Assembly (NCBI RefSeq): GCF_002105155.1
Contig: NW_019029006.1
Location: 62,001-126,000 of the forward strand
Direction: 5' to 3'
From: Lobosporangium transversale
Taxonomy: Eukaryota > Mortierellomycota > Mortierellomycetes > Mortierellales > Mortierellaceae
DNA: 64,000 nt
A model generated the notes under the pieces. It was not told where the DNA came from and searched no databases. It saw only the letters and a program-made list of their open reading frames with translations. Positions within the stretch are counted from its first letter, which is position 1, and each line of letters opens with the position of its first letter. Positions 46,659 through 56,717 of the stretch are shown piece after piece. The translations under genes and the position numbers were made by a program.

Positions 46659-47215
46659 CAGTGGAATCTCGATAATTGTACACTTTTGTACAATTTTCGA
46701 ATTTGCTATATTTCTCGGTTATTGATTGGCTAAGAAGCCCACAATTCATGAAAAACTATTCTAAAAATCCTCTGCTGATTCCTCTACTCCAGTTGAGTGT
46801 GGGTTTTTTAGAATACTTTTTTTTAAAAGAGTAAGGCTCTTAGCCAACCAATGGCCTAGAAATATATCAAATTTGAAATTTGTACAAAAGTGTACAATTA
46901 TCGAGATTCCACTGTAGTGATTTCGCTTGCATTATCGAACCATTCGATACTCGAACTATTCGAATCGATCCAGGTTAGGGCTTATCCGAATCGATTCGAA
47001 CTTACTGTTGCGATTAGCAGTCATTTATATGGGTTTTTACTATAGCTAAGATTTTTACCCTTTTTATTTAACGAAGATCCCTGAATCATAATAAACACAT
47101 CTTTCTTTCGTTCTCGTTACTTATTATGATCCTGACATATTTCACTTACCACGATTCATTTTCGATTCGAATGCATTCGAACCCATTCGAATTCGATATG
47201 TTCGAATCGAATAGG
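46406..47215. repeat. TTCGAA-rich inverted-repeat tract
   Basis: Three clusters (46409-46474, 46934-47001, 47158-47213) are packed with attcgaa/tcgaatt words. The left cluster and the reverse complement of the right cluster align over about 45 bp (both share ATTCGA-TCGAA, ATATCGAATTC and TTCGAAT in that order), so they look like degenerate terminal inverted repeats of an element about 810 bp long. The 256-bp MITE sits inside it. No clear target duplication was seen. Confidence 0.5.
46659..46914. mobile_element. MITE with long inverted repeats and TA duplication
   Basis: Begins CAGTGGAATCTCGATAATTG and ends with its reverse complement. The first 35 bp of each end are perfectly inverted, and similarity continues to about 80 bp with substitutions (both arms share a TTGGCTAAGA-like word), leaving a short centre. 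TA flanks both sides (46657-46658, 46915-46916), the target-site duplication of Tc1/mariner/pogo elements. The CAGT start and TA duplication point to a pogo/Tigger-type transposase acting in trans. No coding capacity. Confidence 0.9.
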
Positions 47216-47272
47216 AGAACTGGCATACCGTAGGATAATAAGCTGTCTAAAGATTGAATTTCATATCTTTCT

Positions 47273-47304
<32 letters not shown>

Positions 47305-47479
47305 CAAAAGGATTCCAAGAGCATGAGCCAGGGTTTCTTGAAACACAATAAAGTGAGGGGAAAGAGGATAGCTGACAGATATTTTGAAGACTTCATAAGC
47401 GTTTTCGTAAGAAATATAAAGATTTAAGGCCACGACCTCCGTAATGTCACTAAACAGAATAAGAGAGCATATTTGAGAT

Positions 47480-49267
47480 ATTTGAGAGGATGACCTCATG
47501 CCCGGCCCCAGACTTACGAGAAGCGCGGTTACATATTACGAGGGTCAATTCGAACTGATGAGTTCCGTCTCCAGTTGCTGGCATTCAAATTGAACGAACT
47601 CAATGCGGTAAAATATAGACGACTTCCCGAGGACAGATAACCTCGCAGAACCAATTCCACTCTTGGCGGTACAGATAATTTCTTGACCGAGATAAGGAAC
47701 GTAGTGAGTATTAACAAGATACCACTAACCTTAGAAACTGCAAGACAGAAGAAATCTAGATTTGGGGCAATCTTTCATTGGAGCGAGCCCGCTAGCACGG
47801 CGGCCTAGACAGCCAAATTTTACAACTTGGCTGTCAAGTAGAAGGTAGTGTATCGGCCTACTCTCAAATACCGACATGGATGGAGCAGTGGAAGGCAGTA
47901 GCGGCGTATGGTTCACAATCCATTGGTGACGTTGAGAGTAGCCTACCTTCTCTTCGTGGGAATGATGCAAGCATAAAAAACTATATTGAGAAGCTCAGTG
48001 TCAAGGACTGGCAAGATAATTGTCAAGAAGGTAAGTGTTTAGAAAACAAGGTAGGGATCAGATATGGATTTATTGCAGACTGAGGTTTGCTATGTTACTA
48101 GTCTATGATATTTATACTTGTTTGGCTGGAGCGGAGACGTGTTTCAAGAACTCTAAATAAAGCTTACTCAAATACTTCCTAATGACTTTTACCATATGCG
48201 GAACTCCAAGTATTGAGTTAACTTAATACACAGGATCCGAGGAAGATATCTGGTGCAATCTTATATCAAGGCTCCTTGGCGCCATGAGCCTTGGTCATTG
48301 GTCTATAGCTCTTCTAGAATTCTTGGAGCTATTCACGGAGCTAGAAAACTAGAAGACGCGACTTGGCTTGACAGACAAAACTATGCATGAGGAAATGAGT
48401 GAATGAGGGAACAAATTAATCAAGCACACGTGATCTTTTCTGATTCGAATCAGACAAAAAAGTCATTCATCAATTCGTGAGCTCAACATTGCTTGCTGTT
48501 CGTGACACTCAGAGACGTGGAGAAAGACCTATATTCCTTCTATAGCAGCAACGATGTCATCAAGAAACATAGGTGTGATGCGAAAGGAGCCTTAGTCGAA
48601 GAATACAAGAAGATTACCAACAGCCTGCTCAAGATGGCTGGCGGGTCAGTTGGAGCGAAGATAAATGAAGGAAACAAGATTGTGATAGGGGTGAGCCTTG
48701 ACAAGTTCTCGTCTAATACAAAGCCATCTTCATTACATGAATCAGTCCAATCATACTTCGTGAATACGGTAAGTACTCGCCCACTATTACAAAAAAAAAC
48801 TTGGCCGACGGCCATATGGCTTTAAGCAGTAGTTAAAGCAGAGGTGGGCCAAGTTAGCCACAGAAAAACCGTTGACCATTACTTTTTATTGTCGTTGTTG
48901 TCACATTGTAACTTATCTTGCTCTCTTGCCCCATTCGGCCCGATCTCTTGGGTACATCGTTGTGGATGTAAACGAATACTACACCTCAAGAAATGTTCAA
49001 ACTGTCAAGAATTTGTTGGTCAGATTGAGATCCGTCGACTATATTGCAAGACATTTACGCACAGAGATGTCATGGCAGGGCATAACATTTACAACGTTAA
49101 AGGCCATTTACTTTATCAGGGGCGGACGTCCTATCTTGTGCCGGACAGGGGTAAGGATGTTTCCAGAGTGGATGGTGGAAAAAAAGAGAGCGAACAAGCG
49201 ACAAGTGCCGACCGAGCAAGAGGAGGAGCCCAGAGACAGCAAGAGAATTCACATTGAGCAAATCTAG
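47480..49267 (+). pseudogene. Decayed Fanzor, different subfamily
   Basis: Fragments in order along the plus strand match the Fanzor layout but fall in different frames. About 47524-47720: GYILRGSIRTDEFRLQLLAF, an in-frame TAA, then GGTDNFLTEIRNVV. About 47757-47800: LDLGQSFIGASP (RuvC-I, Asp kept). After a shift, 47882-48030: MEQWKAVAAYGSQS, VESSLPSLRGNDASIKNYIE. 48560-48770: KKHRCDAKGALVEEYKKITN, LKMAGGSVGAKINEGNK, IVIGVSLDKFSSNTKPSSLH. A possible intron follows (donor gtaagt at 48770). 48934-49000: SARSLGYIVVDVNEYYTSR. After a shift: KKCSNCQEFVGQIEIRRLYC, then THRDVMAGHNIYNVKGHLL. The zinc ribbon has lost its fourth Cys by deletion (YCK-TFTHRD). At least three frame breaks plus stops, so it is not functional. 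It is clearly unlike the minus-strand Fanzor in sequence, so it is not a simple duplicate. Confidence 0.82.
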
Positions 49268-50088
49268 TTCACCTAGTTTTACCATAGTTTAGAGGACCAT
49301 TTACGTGACTGTTCCAGTGCCGATTGTGCTGTACTCAAAGGTATCCAGGCTCCTAAATTTGTGGTCAATCAACTTCATGGCGGCTCTCTCCTGTTGCACC
49401 GTGTGACCTGTTTTTATAATTGCAATTAACCTGTCATTATTCTGGCTTTCCCAATTGAAAGTTCAATGACCATTTCCACCTTCTGCAATCAATTGCACAT
49501 GAAACGAGATTAGCACACATTGGAAAATACCATACACTAGCATTCTTCTCCCTCCTTGGAAAAGAAAACAGAAAGAAAAAAGGCAAAAATAAAATAAAAA
49601 CATGAAAGAAGAAATAGAGTTGACTACATGAAGAGTAACATCATGATAGAAATGATCAAACAAAAAAATCCACAGAAAACCCAATCTCTTCTTTGGTGGA
49701 TCTCTTTCTCTAAATGAGAGACAAGCGAAAAGAAACGAGAGTCCTGTTTGCGAGCTGGCTGGCTCACTCACAGGTCACACATCCACCTTCACTTGATACT
49801 CACGCCTCACCTCTTCTACTAATTTTGGACTCTTGGTAGTTTTTTTCCTTCCTTGGCTAATCCTTTTTCACTTTCTCATTCCATCTCTCACACTCACTCG
49901 CTCACACATCGTGAACAGACAAAATACAAGTACAAAACCGTGTGCACAAACTCACACTTCAGACCTCTCACTCCTTTTTGCCTCTCCGTCAGACTTTTTT
50001 TTTTTTTTTTTTTTTTCCCTTCTCATTACTTTGTCTCTCTTTGTCCCTCCCTTCTCTCTTTCTTTCTCTCCCTCTCTCTTTCTCTCTC

Positions 50089-50126
<38 letters not shown>

Positions 50127-50331
50127 CACACGATCATAAAAGAATCGGATTCTTTTTCGCTATTTCGATCTCTCTTTTCTTTGCTATACTCGGCCATTCA
50201 CTCTTCTCTGAACTTCTTTACCATCGATCACATTTGCAACAAATCTGCCCTAAAAAGCTTTTTTGAAACAAAGCCCGGCACTACAAGGTACAAACAAGGC
50301 AAAGCAAAGACACTGCTTCGACAAGAAGTAA
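49268..50331. other. Pyrimidine-rich promoter and leader of the FYR-domain gene
   Basis: No gene. 49833-50150 on the plus strand is almost entirely C/T, with T tracts at about 49996-50016 and 50095-50126 and a CTTTCTCT-type repeat between. The ORF read through it is repetitive Phe/Ser/Leu and is an artefact of composition. Confidence 0.65.
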
Positions 50332-53114
50332 ATGTCTCCTTCGAATACAGACTTAGATCAGCAACGACAAGAATTATCCTTGTCGTCTCACCCGTCAGAT
50401 CACTCTTCAAACGAATCTTCAATGTCAATCAAGGAGCAAGGAAAGGTCAATAGTAATGATCTTGATCAGAGTCAACAACAACAAGCAGATAAACTTGCGC
50501 CACCAAAGCTGTATCCCTCAGGTGAAAATATGCTTTTCCAGAACAACAATGGGACTGAAGGATCAGCCCCAAATAAAGAAGATTTGGTCAATGTCTCTGC
50601 CTCATTATTGTCAGACTCTGTTCTAATCCCTACAGCTTCACATCAAACTAATGGAATCGACAGCAATTCAAAAGCGTATTATGCTGTCAGCACCGCCGAG
50701 TTGACAACTATGTCTGGAAGTAATAGCAGTAGTTGTAATAGTAGAGCAGAGCCTTATTTGAGCAGAGAGCAAAACCAGCACCAACAATATCAAGACCAAC
50801 ATAATGAAGGCAAGGACAACGCAAAAATAAGAACGCTCAAAAGCACCACAAAAGAGGAGTTTTTGATTCGGGAAAACAACCTTGACCAGCTCCACAATCG
50901 ATACCCTCAGCAATCTAGAGAGGATCCCCACTTTTACCTTCATTCCAACGACCTTAGAGGAAATATCAATGTTCCCTCATCGTCTCCGCCATCATCGACC
51001 AATTTTAATCATAAAGGCGGAGAAAGACATAGGCATGAGCAGATCCTTCATGATCGAGACGAAAGTTCTGAGGACAATGGCCAAGAAGGTCGCAATCTCA
51101 TGGATGGAGATCAAAGCATGGATCATGGTCATTATCGTGAAAATTACTCCTCAACATTGTCAGATGAAAAGTACAAGAGACTCAAGAGGAAACTGAGGGA
51201 AGTCTTGGAGGTAAACATATACATACATTTTTAAAACCTCAGTAGCGTCGTAACCTTTGAAATGATCCTTAATGCTTTAATCGATAGGATGGGTTATTGA
51301 CATGAGATGCTTTTGTGGTTTCAATAAATCCTAGGAAAACGAGCGAATGAGTAAGGAGCTGGATAAGTCTCAAAGACGCGTTCGAAATTTGCGGCGAGAG
51401 AAACTGTAAGCATTTGATTTTTAACATGGCAACGGACTCTGCCTCGTCCTCTAAACTTGCTAATTTTCTTTTCGGCTCATCTTTTTTCGTCACTCAGTCT
51501 TTTGTTAGATCGCCTTTGTCTATTTGAGAGAAAAGATTCGGGCTCAGGATCAGACTCGCTCTCATCACTCAGCAGTGACAGTGAAGAATATGAATCTTCA
51601 ACCCAGGAGGATATACCTCCAGAGCCTGTGAAATTATCTATACCAGCAGGAAAGCAAAACAAGGCGAAGAGCAATTCAAAACTGACTCCAAATCCAAACG
51701 CAACGCCAACGCCTGGGACCACTCCTCAGCATCCTAAAAAGTCTGCTACTGCCAAGAACACTCCAGGTGCATCTACAGGAGGTCGAGCAGGTTCAGCCAA
51801 GGAAACAAAGAGTCACTCGTCTGTTTCAACACCTTCTACAATCACCAATGTTGGATCTGCAACTCAGAAGCCTAAACGCATCCATCAAATTAATAAACTC
51901 AGGCCAGGACTTGGTAAAGTTCGTCGGGTGCAAGCAGTAGAAAAGGATGAGAATGGGAATGTTAAACTGCCTGTCACTGTTGGCATCATTACGATCCAAA
52001 GCCTCGGTCACGTAGTGTACGATCGCGAGGCTTTTCACAATGATCGATACATTTGGCCCGTTGGTTACAAGATGTCACGCTCTTACAACAGTATGATTGA
52101 TCCGAACAATCAGACAACTTACACTTGTAGCGTCATTGATGATGGAGAGGCACCTAAGGTGAGTTGTTTAGTGATAGCTTTATAAAATGTAGCTTTTTTT
52201 ATTTTTAACTTTTACAAACGGTATTCATAATATATCCTTTCTAGTTCCAAATTGACGCTGAAGATCAGCCAGGCAAACCGATTATCGCTGGAAGCGCTAC
52301 AGGAGCATGGACACATGTCGTCAAAGCCGCGAATGCGATTCGTAAACGTGACCACTCTAACTCAGCCTCCGGACCTGATTATTATGGTTTCTCAAACGCC
52401 ACTATTGCCAAGATGATCCAAGATTTGCCAAACGTAGATAAATGCGAGAGCTATATCATGCAGCGATTTGAAGAACCTGCTTCGACAAGATCGTCTGGTA
52501 ACAAAGCATCGACAGCAGCAATAACTAAAGGTCCAAATGATCATGAAACGAATCATCATAAGCATGGAGGTATTCATGACGGTGATAATGATGACGACAA
52601 TGACGACGCATATACATCATTGGGAACCCCAGGGAGAAAGAAGGCCCGAATTTCGTCACCCAAGATTCGACATGCAGGGCTCGATTACCCAGCCTCAGTT
52701 CTAGAACAGAAGCGAGATGATCAGACTGAGCAAGATGAATTAATAGAGGATGTTGATGACGGGGACGAAACTCAATCCGAGCATGAGCAAGAGGAGAGAA
52801 GAAGACCGTTGACATCACCCAAACCCAATTGGTCTGTTTCTATACACTCTACAACCATACCCTGTAACGTGAACCAACACTCCGCGCCATCTGTGGTGAC
52901 AACAGCAGGAGAATCCATTGTGGATATTGAAGGAGACGGAGAAGGACAGGTAGATTCAAATTTTGAATCAGATGTTATTGTCGATGTTGATGGTGATGTA
53001 TCGATGCATGACTCTGCTTCGCCGCTACCTGGAGAAGTGGTCAAAGCAGAAATGGGTGGTAGCTATAAAGAAGGATCAGAGCATGTTGCAACCATAGAGT
53101 CTTCAGAGTTATAG
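50332..53114 (+). CDS. FYRN/FYRC-domain nuclear protein, TBRG1-like
   Basis: Four exons: 50332-51210, 51335-51405, 51498-52158, 52245-53114; 826 aa, phases 0, 2, 0. The N-terminal about 280 residues are Ser/Gln/Asn-rich. A coiled coil (KYKRLKRKLREVLEENERMS, then RRVRNLRREKLLLLDRLCLF) spans exons 1-3, as in TBRG1. A Ser/Pro/Lys linker leads to FYRN (VGIITIQSLGHVVYDREAF, RYIWPVGYKMSRSYNSM) and FYRC (TYTCSVIDDGEAPKFQIDAE, GAWTHVVKAANAIRKRD, ASGPDYYGFSNATIAKMIQD, LPNVDKCESYIM). FYR domains occur in chromatin proteins. The C terminus is acidic. In vertebrates TBRG1 is a growth regulator; the fungal role is unknown. Confidence 0.85.
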
Positions 53115-53155
53115 AGCTTTAATAATACCAAAAAAAAAAAAAAAAAAAAAAAATT

Positions 53156-53190
53156 GATTGAATTGAATTGAATTGAATTGAATTGAATTT
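53156..53190. repeat. aattg pentanucleotide repeat
   Basis: About seven copies of aattg directly follow a 23-nt A tract, in the 108-bp gap between the stops of the FYR-domain gene (+) and the aldose epimerase gene (-). Non-coding. Confidence 0.9.
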
Positions 53191-53221
53191 GACAGCTTCA
53201 TCGCTGTTGATTAATATAAAT

Positions 53222-55130
53222 CTATGGCTCAATGCTGAACTTGTAGATTGATTTTTGGCGGTAAATTTGATCATGATGTAGGATAACCATGTTTGCCCAG
53301 TCAGGATGATGAATGGCATCGGGATATCGAATGGGTTCAAGACAAAGCCCCGAGAATTTGCTCATCTCAGCAACAATTGAAACAGACTTGACCGGATTCC
53401 TGCTATAACTGTCTTGATCCTCGCTGTTGTTTATGTTTGAACCCGAAGATCGTTGTTGTGATGTGGCAGTTGGCGAACTAAAAAAAGTTGTTGAAGACGA
53501 GTCAAGCAAATCGAAAGACTGGGATTTGGTACGTGGAAGGAGAGAGCTATCTAGATATCCTGCTGAATAGAGGACGAGCGCAGGCTCCGAAGTAAAGAGA
53601 TCGAGACGAATGCCTGTCCTGGATGAAGTGAGAGTAGCAACATGAGGTGTGGATGGGAGATAGCCTTGGATCCCAATTTTGTTGTATCTGGCGATAATAG
53701 ACCCATCTAAAGTTGATATTGAAGAAGAGGGAGAAGAGAATAAAGATGATGGCGGGCCATCATCGCCAAGAGCATAGACATGATCATATCCATATCCACC
53801 TTGAATGCCATTTAACCCAGGCTCTAATTTCTTTTGGCCCGCTTTTGCTATGTTCATTGAAAAAATTAAAAGGCTATCACGGTCGTTTGCCTCTTGAAGA
53901 TGAATGATCTTGCCAGTTGGGACTGGATGTGGGTCACCAAGTTCTATGACGTTTGAGGTATTAAGCCATAATGTATGATCCTTGACTGAGAGGCGGTTCG
54001 TGATGGTTGGAGTGATGGTAGTGCGAGTATGAGCTTGAGAGGAATTGTTTGGATTTCCTATTGTCGTTGTGGCTGCATCTGCGTCTATGACCATAGCTGA
54101 TGGAAGAAGGCCTTGAGCTTGATCTTCCACAGGGTTCAGAACACCATCCAAATTCCAATATGTGTGGTTTGTTAAATTGACAATGGTACTGTGCAAATCC
54201 AAGTCATTGCTATTGTCCGATCCTTTTTTTTGCAACTGAGCCCGATATTCAATAATTAATTCGCCAGAGCTGTTCAACTGGTACTTGACATCAGTGACCA
54301 ATCGTCCTGGATAGCCGTTTTGACCATGTGGAGAGATCAACTGCAAAGTAACAGAAACAGCTAATACTCCATCACTATCCTTTTCCTCATCCTCATTCTT
54401 GACACTGATGGTTGCCCAGTGTTGCTTATCAAATCCTAAGGGGCCACCGTGATGACAATCCTTACCGTTAGACACTTTTAAAGTGTGGGTTGATATATCT
54501 GTAGAGGGAAATGTGGAAAATGTGGAAGTTTTTTGAGGAATAGCACTGCTGCCGCTGCCGCTGTTCCTCTCTGAGACCACAGACCCATCTGCAAGTGGTG
54601 CATTTACTGCCGCTGTTTCTGCCGCTGTTTCTACCGCAACTTCAGCCTCGCGTGTGCGCTCATAGCTATTTTGGAGGTTGAAAGATGCATGTGCGATTCT
54701 GGAAAACGTAAAAGGTAAGGTCGTTTAGTTCAAGCACATGCCACCCATCGTCTGTTCCATTTAGCGACGCCGCGCTCTTTCCTCTAGACCCATTTATACT
54801 CTCTCCGACGACAAAAAATAAATTAAATTAAACTAACCGACTGGCAGTACGTCCGATAATGGCTCCAAAGTAAGGATTCAATGCACCAGGTTCTGATTGC
54901 GCGAGATAGTCCTGCCAATGGTCAAATCCAAGAACTACATCTTGAGGCTGGTTCCAACGGTCCGGGACTATGAAATGGGTAAGCGTGGCACCATAGGTCA
55001 AGATGGTGGCTGAGAGGGCTCTGGTTTTGTTGCTGTCGTTATTGAAATCGTTATCTTTGAGTGAAATAGAAAGGACATGCTGTTGAACCAACACTGGGTT
55101 TGTGGACAATGTAATTGTCTTGACTGGCAT
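53222..55130 (-). CDS. Aldose 1-epimerase (galactose mutarotase) family
   Basis: Interconverts alpha and beta anomers of hexoses in the cytosol. Two exons, 55130-54838 and 54698-53222 (donor gttagt, phase 2); 589 aa, far longer than the usual 340-380 because of Ser/Thr/Ala-rich insertions at about 115-150, 265-290 and 515-540. Motifs: TYGATLTHFIVPDRWNQPQD, VVLGFDHWQDYL, PYFGAIIGRTASRIAHASF, GKDCHHGGPLGFDKQ (catalytic-site His), STIVNLTNHTYWNLDG (second His region), GGYGYDHVYALG (Asp) and CLEPIRYPDAIHHPDW with the catalytic Glu. Start at MPVKTITL because the longer reading has no ATG. All catalytic residues visible, so activity is likely. Convergent with the FYR gene. Confidence 0.9.
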
Positions 55131-56265
55131 CGTTTGCAGATCTGATGAGATGATCGATGGAGAATAAATCAAATAAAATCCTTACACAGCAGGTCCTGTA
55201 ACGCTATCTAACATTGTAGTTACACAGCCTTTCTAGGATAAATTAGCCTGTGTATTTGTAGATTTAGGCAGTACCCTTCCACTCGAACGTTTTAGGGGTT
55301 TGTCACTCCAAAGACAATGGCTTTGTACTAATAGACAAATATAGATGGTTCTTGTTTATATATTTCTCCGCGTCCAATAAACATTTGTATACATTTGTAT
55401 TTATTCTTTTTGGGTATAATGATATTTTTACATGAATACCGAGCTGTTGACACACTGGATATAAACATTAGTCCAGTAGAGATCCGAAAGAAAACCTTCT
55501 TTGTGTTCTTTTTTTTATTTTTACTTTTTCATCATGAGGAGTGGAGTGGATCAATGTTTTTCTCGTTTGACTGATTGACTGACTGTCCTTGAGAAAGCCA
55601 ACAAAGCCCTGTTAGACAACATTTCGATCATTTTGAAAATGAAGTGATCTGCTTCCAGAAGTCTGAGTTCTGAGTGAAAATGATCAAAGTGACATGGTAT
55701 CCCGCATGGGGCAAGCATTTCAACGTTTTATCCTGGTTGGGATATCTAAGCAGAATAGGGGACAGATTGGGACAGAATCCTTTCCCATTCCATTAAGTTC
55801 AAAAGAAATATGCTTTGTCTGCCAGCTTGAGTTTCTGCTCTTTTTTTTATTCCCATCCTCCTTTTGCCAATCTGAAGCCTAGACTAAATGGGTTGGATCC
55901 AAAGAACAATTTATTTGAGTAATCAAACTCTTCCTCTCTCCTTTCATCTCTCTTTCCTTTGTTCTCAACGACCCCTCTTTCTTTCCTCTCTCACCTCCTC
56001 ACTTCCTCTCTTCTCACTTCCTCACTTCCTCACTTCCTCACTTCCTCACTTCCTCTCCTTTCGCCCTTCCTATCTCACCAAGACATCGGTGCCATATACT
56101 TTAATCATATCATACTCTTTTCCCCTACCTACTCATACATACCCCGCATCAATCCTCATTCACAATCCATTGATCTCCATTAACCTCTCTCACCTTTCTT
56201 AGGGAGAGTCTTGTTAATATACTTATTCCACCGCCATTCATCAGTATCCTCCTCTAAAAACAAAA
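55131..56265. other. Divergent promoter region
   Basis: 1.1 kb between the epimerase (-) and Frizzled-like (+) start codons. The right part is strongly C/T-rich on the plus strand and holds the 8-bp minisatellite. No ORF with protein-like content. Confidence 0.6.
56014..56055. repeat. 8-bp minisatellite (cctcactt)
   Basis: About five consecutive copies of cctcactt, preceded by less regular copies from about 55995. It lies about 210 bp before the Frizzled-like ATG, in its leader or promoter. Confidence 0.88.
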
Positions 56266-56686
56266 ATGATTCGGGTTTTCTCCAAGATTGCCACGATGGC
56301 AAGCTTGGCCCTCGTTCTGATGAAATCCACTACCGAGGCTCTTGGGTCTTGTAAGTTCTCTTTACCTTTATTTCTATCCAACCTGATGAAGATTCCTTCC
56401 AATGTTACAATATCCCTTCACCTTTTGTTATTTTATGCCCTTGGTAACTTTCGCACGTCTGTTTTTTCTTCTTTTGGTGCACCAAAGATATAAAAATTAT
56501 CCGCAAATGGAAGCCGTTTGGACACAAAGGAGGAAAGAGCAATGAACACACATGCATGTGTATTTGTTTTTCCTTTGTTCCACGGGAAATGAGCTGATTC
56601 TTGTTGTCATTTTCATATGAGATGAATGCCCTGCAGGAGCCCTTTTTCCATACTACCACTTTCCCACTTTCCACTTTTGCTCTTTC

Positions 56687-56717
<31 letters not shown>

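Noticed and set aside
49833-50453. 206-codon plus-strand ORF full of Phe, Ser and Leu
   Set aside because: Product of a pyrimidine tract; it overlaps the true FYR-protein start in another frame.
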